Assembly: GCF_013391085.1 (NCBI RefSeq)
Contig: NZ_CP058334.1
Location: forward strand, 434,001-498,000
From: Natronomonas halophila
GTDB lineage: Archaea; Halobacteriota; Halobacteria; Halobacteriales; Haloarculaceae
DNA: 64,000 nt
Reading direction: 5' to 3'
A model generated the notes under the pieces. That model made no database searches, was not told where the DNA came from, and saw only the letters and a program-made list of their open reading frames with translations. Shown here piece by piece: positions 24,548 through 32,512 of the stretch. Positions within the stretch are counted from its first letter, which is position 1. Each line of letters starts with the position of its first letter. The position numbers were made by a program, and so were the translations under genes.

Positions 24548-24630
24548 GGATGGGTGGGTGCCGGCGTGTCCCGGCCGGCGCGGGTGATCGGTGGCGATTC
24601 ATCGCGCGAGAACGGGTTGGGCGGCGGCAT
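24544..24630 (-). CDS. Possible 28-aa peptide
   Basis: MPPPNPFSRDESPPITRAGR to PTHP. It fits exactly between two genes: its ATG is two bases after the preceding stop and its TGA overlaps the next ATG. Pro-rich, no fold visible. It may simply be a coupling spacer. Confidence 0.35.
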   Translation of the reverse strand: MPPPNPFSRDESPPITRAGRDTPAPTHP

Positions 24631-24632
24631 CG

Positions 24633-24857
24633 TCAGCCACCTCCTGCGGTTGCTTTCACGAAGATCACGCCCAGCAGGACGAGCACCGCCAGCGGCAGGA
24701 TCAACTGAAAGAGATACGCGGTGCCGGTTGACATGACACCTACGTTCGCCTGGAGGCGCTCCCAGAAGACGGGATAGAGCGCGGCGACGATCGCGATCGA
24801 GAAGGTGAGGAACGCGATATCCGGCACGGTGAGGCGGCCGCGGGTGTCACTCGGCAT
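24633..24857 (-). CDS. Two-helix hairpin membrane protein A, 74 aa (candidate coat protein)
   Basis: MPSDTRGRLTVPDIAFLTFS opens a first helix to about residue 35; the second is AYLFQLILPLAVLVLLGVIF. It aligns without gaps to the neighbouring 77-residue protein over 63 positions: shared TRG, D at the helix start, F, LxP, and QLxxP in helix 2. Size and topology resemble coat proteins of spindle-shaped archaeal viruses. Three bases from the next gene. Confidence 0.72.
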   Translation of the reverse strand: MPSDTRGRLTVPDIAFLTFSIAIVAALYPVFWERLQANVGVMSTGTAYLFQLILPLAVLVLLGVIFVKATAGGG

Positions 24858-24859
24858 CG

Positions 24860-25093
24860 TTAGGTCCCCCTCCGTGCAGACACGCCGACGCTGAGGATGA
24901 GCCCGATGAACAGCGCCGGGACGACCAGCTGGAGCAGCAGGCTGCTGAAGGGGTCGGCCTCGGCGCTGACCATCCCGATGAAGTGATAGATCGTCGGTGC
25001 CAGCGAGATCGTTGCGACGAGCACGAACAGCGTGAGGACGACGTCGGTGAGTTGGACGGCGCCGCGAGTATCGTCTCTTGGGTTTGTTGTCAT
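24860..25093 (-). CDS. Two-helix hairpin membrane protein B, 77 aa (candidate coat protein)
   Basis: Start MTTNPRDDTRG at 25093; a longer in-frame reading from 25501 would run inside the giant gene and is rejected. Helix 1 is VVLTLFVLVATISLAP, helix 2 LLLQLVVPALFIGLILSVG. Paralogous to proteins A and C. Confidence 0.72.
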   Translation of the reverse strand: MTTNPRDDTRGAVQLTDVVLTLFVLVATISLAPTIYHFIGMVSAEADPFSSLLLQLVVPALFIGLILSVGVSARRGT

Positions 25094-25098
25094 GTCTG

Positions 25099-25290
25099 TT
25101 AGCCTCCTTGCAGCCAGCTGACGACGAAGAGCGCGACCGTCGCCGGCAGGACCAGCTGGGCGAGGAACTGCGCCTCGGTCGGCAGATTCTCCATCGGTGC
25201 GTAGCTCGTGATGAAGAACATCCACGCTGGCATGACTGCGACGAGGCCGAAGAACCCCAACAGGGCGAACGGGAAATCGAACGGGTTCAT
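25099..25290 (-). CDS. Two-helix hairpin membrane protein C, 63 aa (candidate coat protein)
   Basis: MNPFDFPFALLGFFGLVAVM gives helix 1 and FLAQLVLPATVALFVVSWL helix 2, with the same QLxxP pattern as A and B. Its ATG overlaps the stop of the 1087-residue gene by four bases, implying coupled translation. Confidence 0.7.
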   Translation of the reverse strand: MNPFDFPFALLGFFGLVAVMPAWMFFITSYAPMENLPTEAQFLAQLVLPATVALFVVSWLQGG

Positions 25291-28200
25291 AGCAACCCCC
25301 CGTCGTCGAACTCGAGGCCGAAGCCGTCGCCGAACCCGAAGTCGGCATCGAACCCAGCGAAGACGCCATCCCAAGCCCCGTCGGCACGACGCTGACGGTC
25401 TTGCTGCCGGGCGTCACCCGTGTCAGAGCGGTCTCCGGCGACACCGGCGCCGGGGTCGAAAAACGACTGGACGTCCGCGAACGCACCGGCAAAGCCGTCA
25501 TCGAGCGCTTGGGCGACGGGTAACTCGCCCGTCCGACGCAGGCTCACCGGCTGGGCTTCGAGCGTCTCCTGGGACGGCGCCCGGGGCGTCTGCGTGCCGG
25601 TCGTCGCCACGGTAAAGACGGTTTCCTGCAGCCAGCCCGGCGCCAGCACCGACTCAGTCGCCGGCATCGGCGCCGTCTCCGTCGTCGGCGATCCGAACGC
25701 CAGCGCCCACGGCGACGCCTCCGGGACCGTCGTGCTTTCAGCCCGCGACTCCCAGCGAGTCTCGAAGAACGGCTCGGCGCGACGCTCCTGTCGAAGCTCC
25801 TGGCGCGTCTCCTGCCGCGTTTCCTGCCGGGTCTCCTGTCGGGTTTCTTGCCGAGTGTCGAGACGCGGCTCCTGACGCGTTTCGGAGCGCTGCTCTTGGC
25901 GCGTCTCCGGCCGTGCGTCCTGCCGGGTGTCGCCACGCGGCTCCGTCTCGACGAACGGCTCGGTCTCCGTCCCGACCTCCTGGTCAGTCGCGACGCCCGT
26001 CTCCGTCTGGACGACGTTGCCCTCGAAGTCGCTGATGCTCTCCGAAGCGGTATCGAGCAGTCCCAGCGTGCCGGCGCCCGTCACGGTGATCGCGCCGAGC
26101 CCGACGCGTTCGGGACGCCCGCGAAGCACGTCCGTCTCGGTAACCGTCGGGGTCTGTGCCGCGAAGAGGCGTTCGCGAGCGCCGTACGTGACGGCGGCGG
26201 CCAACCCACCGCTGGCGGCGGCCGTCTGCTGGGTTGTCAGCAGGCGGCCGCTCGCTGCGGCTTCGGCCGCCGCGCTTCGCCGCGGCCGAACGGGGTCGAG
26301 CCCGATGACGTCGCCGTCCTCGGTGAAGAGCGGGCCGCGACTGGCGCGGCTACCGGTCGGGGCCAGCGGGTCGGTCGCGCCCTCGTAGTCGCCCGTGGCT
26401 TGTGCGCGCTGTTGTTGGGCGCGGCGAGTGATGTCGCCGCTCATCTGGTCGCGCGGGCTACCCTCGAGGACTTCCGAGCGACTCGGGTCGTAGTCGGTGA
26501 ACGGCGCGTCACCGGCGTTAGTCTCCGTGTCGGCTCGCCCCTCGGTTTCGACGCGCGGCGGGACGAGGCCGGCGCCGGCGCGCCACTCGACGCTCGTCCC
26601 GCCGACGCGTTCCCGAGCACCCTCGAAGAGATCTCGGGCTCGCCGTCGAGCGCGCGCCCGCCGGGAGGGGCCAGTGACGCCCTGTGCCTCGTCGACCATT
26701 TCGCTGGTCAGTGTTTCCGGCCGTTCGTCGGGTAAGTCGGTTCGAGGAGCTTCGGATTCCGACGGCAACCGCTGGGGTTGCGGGTCGATATGTCCCTCGC
26801 GAACGCCTGGAACAGCGCGGGCGAGTCGGGACGGGATAGCGCCCGACCGTGCAGCGGTGATGGCGATTTCCTCGCCAGGCTGGATTCCGAACGCGGCGGC
26901 CCGACCAGCTCGAGCGCCGCCGATGCGTCGAGCGCCACCGATGACGCCGCCGCTTGCGACGACGCTCCCTCCGACCTGCCCGAGCGTTCGCCGCGGCTCT
27001 TCCATCGCCTGTTGTGTGAAGCCGGCGCCGGCGAGCGCAGCAGCGCCAGCGGCTTCGGTAGCGAACTCCCTGCCATCGCCGCGAGCCGTCTCGGCGGCCG
27101 CCGCCCCACCGAACTCGGCGGCTTCCTTCACGGTAAGGGTGAGGCCGGCCGGATCGGCAATCGTTCCAACGCCCTGGACGGCGCCCTCGACGAGAGCTTC
27201 CCGCTCGCCAGGTGTCGATGCGGTCATCCCAACCGGGTCGGTCACGCGGTACGCCGCGGCACCACCCGGCGTCCGAGCGAGGTCGCCGGCAGTCTCTGCG
27301 ATCGGCTCCCAGAACTGCTGTTGGGTGGTCTGGGACGCCGAAACGAGGACGTCCTCGACGCGCGGCCCGCGACCGGGCTGGGTCGTTGCTGCCGGCGACG
27401 TCGGGAGCAACTCGCCGACGTAAATCGTCGAGTCACCGAACTGCTCTTCGTCGTTCGCTTGCGCGAACTCGCGGCGAACGCGCGCCCGGTTGACAACGCT
27501 GCCCTCGACCGGGCTCTCGAGGCCGGTTGCGTCTTCGACGGTTTCGACGGCGCCGCTGAAAATGTCCTCCTGCTGTGATGCCTGCTGGAGGCGCTGTTCG
27601 CGACTGCCGTAGCCGGGGAGCAATCGGGCTTGCCAGCGGCCATCGTCGGTCTGCTCGACAACGAAGTCCTCGCCGGGCTCCAGGTCGACTCCGGTCTCGG
27701 CTTCCAGTTGCGCTTCGAGTTGCGCGGTTGCGCGGTCGCGAGCGCTTGCCCGCTCCTGTGAGAACCGTTCCTCCCACGCCTGCTGGCGCTGCTCTCGAAT
27801 CTGGCTCTCGATCTGCTGGGTCGCGGCGCCGATCCGTGCCGATCGGGACGGAACGGCGACGAGGTCGTCCCCGCGGCGCCTAATCGCTATATCGCTTGGA
27901 TCGTCGGCCCAGGCGAACTCATCGATCGCTCGCTGCTCCAGCTGGGCCGCCTGTTCCTGGTAGGGTGAACTGTCGACGCCCTCGAGGCCTTCTTGGAGCG
28001 TTTCGTCGACCTCTTCACGCGCAAGCCGCTGGGCTTCGGCCTCGGTTCGCGTTGTCTGCTCGGCCTGTTCCTGTCGAGCGGCTTCGGCGACGCGTTCGGT
28101 ACGCGTTTCCTCCGTCTCCCCTGAGTTATCGCGAAGCCGCGGATCGACATCCGATTGGAAGTCGCCGCGACCGGTCTCGGGCGGCGTCCCACCGGGGTCG

Positions 28201-28550
28201 GTGTCCTCGACGGGTTGCGTCGTCGAGTCCTGCTGGCGCTCGCGGGCCTCGCGAGCACCTTGCTCAGTGCGCGTGTCACCCTCACCGCCGGCGTCACCGT
28301 CCGTTTCTTCGTTGCCGTCGTCGAGACGCGGGTCGACGGCGTCCTGGTAGTCACCGCGTGAGGTGTCAGTCTCGCCACCGGTGTCGGCGTTTGACGTGTC
28401 AGTCTCCTGTTGGCGGTCGCGGGCTTCGCCGGCGCCGAACTCCGTTCGGGTCTGCTCGTCGGTTGCATCGGTGCTGGTGCCGGTGCTCTCACTCGAGGAG
28501 TCGTCTGTGTCGTCGGTGCCGCTACCACCGGACGGATCTGCGATTACCAT
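25287..28550 (-). CDS. Giant repeat-rich protein, 1087 aa (candidate particle or ejection protein)
   Basis: The N-terminal 170 residues carry about three imperfect repeats: TRTExGAxEARxRQQ, later GDYQ or GDFQ, then VDPRL. Residues about 170-330 are Gln/Arg/Glu-rich helices, probably coiled coil. The middle holds Gly/Ala-rich hydrophobic stretches (GGAAAAETARG, GSVVASGGVIGGARRIGG, ASGGLAAAVTYG) that could be membrane-active. Residues about 872-924 are a tandem ETRQ array. The end is aromatic and acidic (FGFGDGFGLEFDDGGLL). No enzyme motif seen. It is the largest gene of the block and sits beside the candidate coat genes. Confidence 0.78.
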   Translation of the reverse strand: MVIADPSGGSGTDDTDDSSSESTGTSTDATDEQTRTEFGAGEARDRQQETDTSNADTGGETDTSRGDYQDAVDPRLDDGNEETDGDAGGEGDTRTEQGAREARERQQDSTTQPVEDTDPGGTPPETGRGDFQSDVDPRLRDNSGETEETRTERVAEAARQEQAEQTTRTEAEAQRLAREEVDETLQEGLEGVDSSPYQEQAAQLEQRAIDEFAWADDPSDIAIRRRGDDLVAVPSRSARIGAATQQIESQIREQRQQAWEERFSQERASARDRATAQLEAQLEAETGVDLEPGEDFVVEQTDDGRWQARLLPGYGSREQRLQQASQQEDIFSGAVETVEDATGLESPVEGSVVNRARVRREFAQANDEEQFGDSTIYVGELLPTSPAATTQPGRGPRVEDVLVSASQTTQQQFWEPIAETAGDLARTPGGAAAYRVTDPVGMTASTPGEREALVEGAVQGVGTIADPAGLTLTVKEAAEFGGAAAAETARGDGREFATEAAGAAALAGAGFTQQAMEEPRRTLGQVGGSVVASGGVIGGARRIGGARAGRAAAFGIQPGEEIAITAARSGAIPSRLARAVPGVREGHIDPQPQRLPSESEAPRTDLPDERPETLTSEMVDEAQGVTGPSRRARARRRARDLFEGARERVGGTSVEWRAGAGLVPPRVETEGRADTETNAGDAPFTDYDPSRSEVLEGSPRDQMSGDITRRAQQQRAQATGDYEGATDPLAPTGSRASRGPLFTEDGDVIGLDPVRPRRSAAAEAAASGRLLTTQQTAAASGGLAAAVTYGARERLFAAQTPTVTETDVLRGRPERVGLGAITVTGAGTLGLLDTASESISDFEGNVVQTETGVATDQEVGTETEPFVETEPRGDTRQDARPETRQEQRSETRQEPRLDTRQETRQETRQETRQETRQELRQERRAEPFFETRWESRAESTTVPEASPWALAFGSPTTETAPMPATESVLAPGWLQETVFTVATTGTQTPRAPSQETLEAQPVSLRRTGELPVAQALDDGFAGAFADVQSFFDPGAGVAGDRSDTGDARQQDRQRRADGAWDGVFAGFDADFGFGDGFGLEFDDGGLL
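25780..25925 (-). repeat. Tandem 12-bp repeats encoding ETRQ
   Basis: Within the giant gene, degenerate 12-base units (minus-strand GAGACNCGNCAG type) repeat about ten times, changing mainly at third codon positions. The array encodes ETRQ, EPRL and ELRQ variants. Confidence 0.7.
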
Positions 28551-28587
28551 CGAGCCTCACCTCCGGTGTGTTTGATGCAACTCATGG

Positions 28588-29598
28588 TCAGAACCTCAGG
28601 AGATCATCGTCGTCGTTGTTCCCTGTGACGAGGTCGTCCACGTGTGGCCCGTCCCGATTGCCTTCCTCACCGCCGAAGAATCCGCCGTCGGCGAAGTCGA
28701 AGAATCCAGACTCCTCCGTATCGTCGGTGGAGTCCGTTCCCGTAGACCCGACGCCGAGCCACCCCTCATCCATCCAAGCCGCCGACCCTGCGCCAGCGGC
28801 GATTTCGAGACCGTGCGGGTTCTGCTGCATCCAGGCTTGCATCGCGTCCTTCGCGGCGCTTTTGCTCTCGAAGACGCCAATACGGACCTGTCCGTTCCCC
28901 CTCTCCGAGGCGAGGGCTCGCCAGTCACCGTTCGGGAGCCTGTTCGCGACGACAACAGTCTCGACACCGCCGTTGTGTTCTTGCCGATACTGTAGCTGAT
29001 CTGAGTCGTTGACTACCTCTGTGTACTCATGCATAGTCGAGCCTCCATGAGGACCGCCACCGCCAAGGACGAAGGCCTCCATTCCAGCCGAGTTCCGATT
29101 CGGAAGGACCAACTGATCGACTGCTGGCCCCGGCTGGCGGCCAGGCGCGCGAGCCGATCGCCCCGTCACGAAGGCGGCGAGGTCCTGCGGCGACGTCACG
29201 GGATCGAGCGTCGCATCGACCGGCGCCGCCGCCTGCGCGGATCGCTCAGCGTTCCGAAGCACCTGCTCGCGCTCGTCATCGCCGCCAGCAGTCGAGGCTG
29301 GCGCATCGATACTCGATACGGCCGACCGGCCAGCGCTGGCCGCCGCACTGCCAGCGACGGCCGCGACGTCCCGCGGGCTCTGCGCGGCGAGTTGCTTCGC
29401 CTCCTGGACGGCGCCGCGCGCCTCGATGCGAGCCGGTTTCGCCGCCTCCTGAGCAGCGGATTTCAGGCGGGTGAGACGGCCGCCGTCGGCTTCGCGTTGG
29501 GCGCGCTCGAGCTCGGTTTCGAATCGCTCCCGTTCGCGCTGCTTCGCGCGTCGTTCGGCGCGTTGTCGAAGGGTCTGCAACTGGTCAGCTATCGCCAT
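28588..29598 (-). CDS. Coiled-coil structural-type protein, 336 aa
   Basis: The start MAIADQLQTL at 29598 is preferred over 29613 because GGAGGTG lies seven bases before it. Residues 1-75 are a highly charged coiled coil (RQRAERRAKQRERERFETEL). The centre is Ala-rich, then a globular part follows (VVNDSDQLQYRQEHNGG ... GVFESKSAAKDAMQAWMQQN). The end is acidic and aromatic (SGFFDFADGGFFGGEEG, DDDDLLRF), similar to the end of the giant protein. Unrecognised; likely internal or tegument-type component. Confidence 0.68.
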   Translation of the reverse strand: MAIADQLQTLRQRAERRAKQRERERFETELERAQREADGGRLTRLKSAAQEAAKPARIEARGAVQEAKQLAAQSPRDVAAVAGSAAASAGRSAVSSIDAPASTAGGDDEREQVLRNAERSAQAAAPVDATLDPVTSPQDLAAFVTGRSARAPGRQPGPAVDQLVLPNRNSAGMEAFVLGGGGPHGGSTMHEYTEVVNDSDQLQYRQEHNGGVETVVVANRLPNGDWRALASERGNGQVRIGVFESKSAAKDAMQAWMQQNPHGLEIAAGAGSAAWMDEGWLGVGSTGTDSTDDTEESGFFDFADGGFFGGEEGNRDGPHVDDLVTGNNDDDDLLRF

Positions 29599-29755
29599 CG
29601 TCAACACCTCCATCCGTCGCGAAACGACCCCCGCCGCCTTTCTCGGCGATGAACTTCGCGATCTCTTCGAGTGAGTCGGCTTGGTAGAGTTCCTTGCTCC
29701 GGCCGCCGTAGCGTTCGTCTTCTTCCCGGAGGACGAACCGACGCTGACCGCTCAT
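29585..29755 (-). CDS. Small basic/acidic protein, 56 aa
   Basis: MSGQRRFVLREEDERYGGRS to GVDDGDS. One helix, DSLEEIAKFIAEKG. The start at 29755 overlaps the stop of the upstream gene by four bases. Function unknown. Confidence 0.58.
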   Translation of the reverse strand: MSGQRRFVLREEDERYGGRSKELYQADSLEEIAKFIAEKGGGGRFATDGGVDDGDS

Positions 29756-30438
29756 AGGCCACCTCCAATGACGGATTGGAAGATAGCGAACCCAATCAGT
29801 CCGATAACGATCCATCGGAGCGCGCTTTTGGCGTCGATATCGAACTTGTCGAGAAGCCCCGGCTTGCTGGAGGTCACCATCAGCGTGGCGACCTCTTCGA
29901 GCGTATCGGCCGGAATCGCGTTCTTCGACGGGTCGCGAAGGTTGATCGGGTCGGCCTCGTTCGCCTTGTGCGCGATGGTCCAGATACCCTGTTCTTCCGA
30001 GGCGACCATCGCCTCTTTCGGGAAGAGATAGCGCTTGCCCTTGTGAACGACGTAGGGGATGCCGGACCCGTCGGTCTGGGGCTTCACGAACTTCGGCTTC
30101 GGGAACGTGTCATCAATCAGGAACCACTGGACATAGCCCTTGTTCGCGAAGCGGCGACGCTTCTTCATCTTCCGTCGCATCCGCCAGAGCTTCTGGAACA
30201 GCCCCCAGCGAGCCGTCTTTATATCCGGCTCGTCGAACGAGACGAGTTGGGCTTCGCCATCCTCGGTCGACACCCGCTGTTCGACGTCAGCGCCATCCGG
30301 AAGCGTGTCGACGTCCGCGCCATCGCTGCTGGTTCCCCGAACATGGGCTACAGCGGCGATCCCGACCACCACGATAGTGACCGCCGCCAGCGACCCGAGA
30401 AGCGTCGTCGACGAAACCCCCGCGAGCTGGGCGATCAT
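29752..30438 (-). CDS. Membrane protein with helices at both ends, 228 aa
   Basis: N-terminal helix TLLGSLAAVTIVVVGIAAVA and C-terminal helix LRWIVIGLIGFAIFQSVIG flank a soluble domain. The domain has a strongly basic segment (LWRMRRKMKKRRRFANKG) followed by VVHKGKRYLFPKEAMVASEE. The basic patch could contact nucleic acid beneath a membrane. No family recognised. Confidence 0.68.
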   Translation of the reverse strand: MIAQLAGVSSTTLLGSLAAVTIVVVGIAAVAHVRGTSSDGADVDTLPDGADVEQRVSTEDGEAQLVSFDEPDIKTARWGLFQKLWRMRRKMKKRRRFANKGYVQWFLIDDTFPKPKFVKPQTDGSGIPYVVHKGKRYLFPKEAMVASEEQGIWTIAHKANEADPINLRDPSKNAIPADTLEEVATLMVTSSKPGLLDKFDIDAKSALRWIVIGLIGFAIFQSVIGGGL

Positions 30439-31067
30439 CGCTGCCCACCTCCAGTGAGGCCGCGAAGCCGCTCGCGAGCGCCGCCGCCATCACCGTTGTC
30501 GTCATTGCTGATGAGTTTCTTGACGCGGCCGAAGAGGTTGTCCTGCGTGCGCGCCTCCTTCGATTTCGAGGCTTCGTTCCGCATCAACAGCATCCGATAG
30601 TGCGGCGCCATCCAGTCCGGCCGGCCAGTGAATTCGACGATCGCCTCGAACTGCTGTTCCTCAGGCAGACTGTCCCAGATCTCCTCGCCGCGCCGTTCCA
30701 GATACCGCCGTCGGTCCTCGCTTTCCTTCCAGGAGTCGCCTTTACCGTTCCAGCCGCTGACGTCCTTCTTCTTGCCGTTGTCGTTGATATACGTCCAGCC
30801 TTCTTCGGCGAGGGCACGCTTCGTCTCCTCGAGGCGACGATTGTCGATGCGGTCGGAAAGCGCCGCATCGGCGAACATCCCCGCCCGATAGGACTCGATT
30901 TGCTGGTAAACCTCGGCTTCTGTCAAGTTCCCGAGGCCGAGATTGTTGTTGTTCAGGAACTCCTCGGTCAGACTCGGGTTTACCGCCTCCTGATAGAGAT
31001 CGAGGTCTTTGTGCGGGCGCTGCGGCTGGTCGGTCTGCTGTTGGGTCTGTTGGATCTGGTTGCTCAT
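30435..31067 (-). CDS. Hypothetical soluble protein, 210 aa
   Basis: Gln-rich N-terminus (MSNQIQQTQQQTDQPQ). Helical, charged body with YQEAVNPSLTEEFLNNN and SDRIDNRRLEETKRALAEEG. Basic Gly-rich end (GGGARERLRGLTGGGQR). No membrane helix. Overlaps both neighbours by four bases; possibly an internal particle or DNA-associated protein. Confidence 0.65.
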   Translation of the reverse strand: MSNQIQQTQQQTDQPQRPHKDLDLYQEAVNPSLTEEFLNNNNLGLGNLTEAEVYQQIESYRAGMFADAALSDRIDNRRLEETKRALAEEGWTYINDNGKKKDVSGWNGKGDSWKESEDRRRYLERRGEEIWDSLPEEQQFEAIVEFTGRPDWMAPHYRMLLMRNEASKSKEARTQDNLFGRVKKLISNDDNGDGGGARERLRGLTGGGQR

Positions 31068-31375
31068 GACTCACTCACTCCTGAAAGACTGCGGAGGGTT
31101 AGGATGCCGCCAAAAATGAGCCACAGCTCACCGACGGGCCAGCGATCCATCGGTTGGAAATCGCTGTATGTGTACTCGATTTCGGTCTCGTCAGCCGAGA
31201 CGTTGCGCTCGATCTGGCCGTCACGCACCTGGAGGCCGTCGGACATCACCATGCCGCCGACGCCGACGACGAGGATGGCGCCGAGCATGGCGACGCCCGG
31301 CATCTCCAGTAGCATGCCGACGAGCCAGCCGATAAATCCGAGAGCTGTGAACGTTGCGGCAAGTATCAAAATCAT
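31064..31375 (-). CDS. Small membrane protein, 103 aa
   Basis: Helices MILILAATFTALGFIGWLVG and VAMLGAILVVGVGGMVMSDG, then a soluble β-rich domain (RNVSADETEIEYTYSDFQPM) and a weakly hydrophobic LWLIFGGILTL. Unrecognised member of the membrane block. Confidence 0.63.
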   Translation of the reverse strand: MILILAATFTALGFIGWLVGMLLEMPGVAMLGAILVVGVGGMVMSDGLQVRDGQIERNVSADETEIEYTYSDFQPMDRWPVGELWLIFGGILTLRSLSGVSES

Positions 31376-31429
31376 CGTTGGTCTGAAAGTATGGGTGAAT
31401 GGGGGATGGGGTGGGGTGACTACGCTACC

Positions 31430-31870
31430 TCACATCTCGTCGATAACGCGTGCGGCGAGCGTTCCGAGGATCAACAGCCCGACGAACATCGGGACCATCG
31501 TGATGACGGTCGTTGTCGTGCCGTCGGTCGCCTGGTAGTCGTACGAGACGCGGATTTCCTCGCCGTCATCGATACTGCCGCTCGACAGCGTCTGTATCGA
31601 TCCGGGTGGATAATCCATCTCGTAGTCGGTACCGGGCGTCGCTTCTTCCCACTCGCCTGAGGTATCGTTGGTGTAATAGACGGTTTCGCTATCCGTCTGG
31701 ATGTCGTAGCCACGAAGGTCGACGTACTCGCCGTGGGAGGCGGTCACCGTCTCGTTGTCAACGGCTTGCGTCCCGGTGTTGTCACCGATAGTCGTCGCGA
31801 TCGGCGAGAAGAGTACGGCTGCGATGGTCACTGCGACCATCACTCCAGCCAGTTTCTTTGCGTCTGCCAT
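31430..31870 (-). CDS. Exported protein anchored at both ends, 146 aa
   Basis: Signal-like helix KLAGVMVAVTIAAVLFSPIA. An extracellular β-domain of about 95 residues with Asn sequons (VYYTNDTSGEWEEATPG) follows, then the C-terminal helix ITMVPMFVGLLILGTLAARV. The C-terminal helix resembles that of the next gene (PMFxGLL). Probable particle or cell-envelope protein. The 54 bases 31376-31429 hold no gene. Confidence 0.68.
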   Translation of the reverse strand: MADAKKLAGVMVAVTIAAVLFSPIATTIGDNTGTQAVDNETVTASHGEYVDLRGYDIQTDSETVYYTNDTSGEWEEATPGTDYEMDYPPGSIQTLSSGSIDDGEEIRVSYDYQATDGTTTTVITMVPMFVGLLILGTLAARVIDEM

Positions 31871-31880
31871 CGTTCACCCC

Positions 31881-32144
31881 TCAGATCCGCCGCATGAGCG
31901 GCGATGCGAGTGCGATCAACAGGAGCAGTCCGGCGAACATCGGGAGCAGCTCGAGGATCGTCAGCGTGGTGCCGCTGGCGTTCGAGCTGTTGACGGACTC
32001 GAGGACAACCGGGATGAAGACCTCGACGGCGATGATCGCCGCAATCAGGAGCCCGATGAAGAGTCCTGCGAGGTTCGTCCCCTGCCCACGCGTGCCCGCG
32101 GAGAAGGCACGCGCCTCCTCTTTGAGTCGCTTAATTGGATTCAT
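31881..32144 (-). CDS. Two-helix membrane protein, 87 aa
   Basis: MNPIKRLKEEARAFSAGTRG is a basic N-terminus. Helix 1 is LFIGLLIAAIIAVEVFIPVV; after a short Ser/Asn loop comes helix 2, ILELLPMFAGLLLLIALASP. It heads the long minus-strand membrane/surface operon (31881 down to 17025). A TATA-like TTTGATAATGG on the minus strand near 32181-32191 and GGTGG before the ATG fit a short-leader transcript. Confidence 0.66.
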   Translation of the reverse strand: MNPIKRLKEEARAFSAGTRGQGTNLAGLFIGLLIAAIIAVEVFIPVVLESVNSSNASGTTLTILELLPMFAGLLLLIALASPLMRRI

Positions 32145-32165
32145 CTGAGTTCACCACCTACTCGG

Positions 32166-32242
32166 TTGCAAGAGAGATTCCATTATCAAATTCTGAAGAT
32201 GTTCCTACTCGAATTGCAACCCTGTTGCATGTTTAATTGCAA
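32166..32242. promoter_or_regulatory. Divergent control region with TTGCAA boxes
   Basis: The intergenic region 32145-32261 separates the particle operon (minus) from the plus-strand operon. TTGCAA occurs at 32166-32171, 32214-32219 and 32237-32242, with TTGCAT near 32225. A promoter-like GTTTAAT lies about 29 bases before ATG 32262. Confidence 0.5.
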
Positions 32243-32252
32243 CTAGAAACTA
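32238..32252 (+). repeat. 15-bp direct repeat, left copy
   Basis: TGCAACTAGAAACTA, identical to 40282-40296 in the same orientation, 10 bases before the AbrB-like gene. Confidence 0.65.
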
Positions 32253-32261
32253 GACAGGAGT

Positions 32262-32510
32262 ATGGGAACACGGGGTAGTGAACTGACACAGACCGAACGG
32301 CGGGCCCGGGAGGCGATGGACGCAATGCAAGAAGACCAGCTCTGGAAACTCGGCGAATACAAGATGAACTACGCCGGCAGCAGCACCCGAGTCACCGCAG
32401 CCAGCGAGTTCTGCGATCGGAACGGCCTCGAGGTCGGCGACGACGTCGACCAGTATCTGCACGCCGAATCGGGCGCGCTCGTGATTGTACCCTCTCAGAG
32501 TGAGGAATAA
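32262..32510 (+). CDS. AbrB/SpoVT-like small DNA-binding protein, 82 aa
   Basis: Residues 40-78 (SSTRVTAASEFCDRNGLEVG then DVDQYLHAESGALVIVPS) fit the swapped-hairpin AbrB fold with its GLEVGD turn. The N-terminal half is helical (TERRAREAMDAMQEDQLWKL). First gene of the plus-strand operon and next to the TTGCAA boxes, so it may regulate the divergent particle operon. Assignment from pattern only. Confidence 0.55.
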   Translation: MGTRGSELTQTERRAREAMDAMQEDQLWKLGEYKMNYAGSSTRVTAASEFCDRNGLEVGDDVDQYLHAESGALVIVPSQSEE

Positions 32511-32512
32511 CC

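Noticed and set aside
25780-25925. CRISPR-like array
   Set aside because: The 12-base repeats are in frame within a coding sequence, with no spacers.
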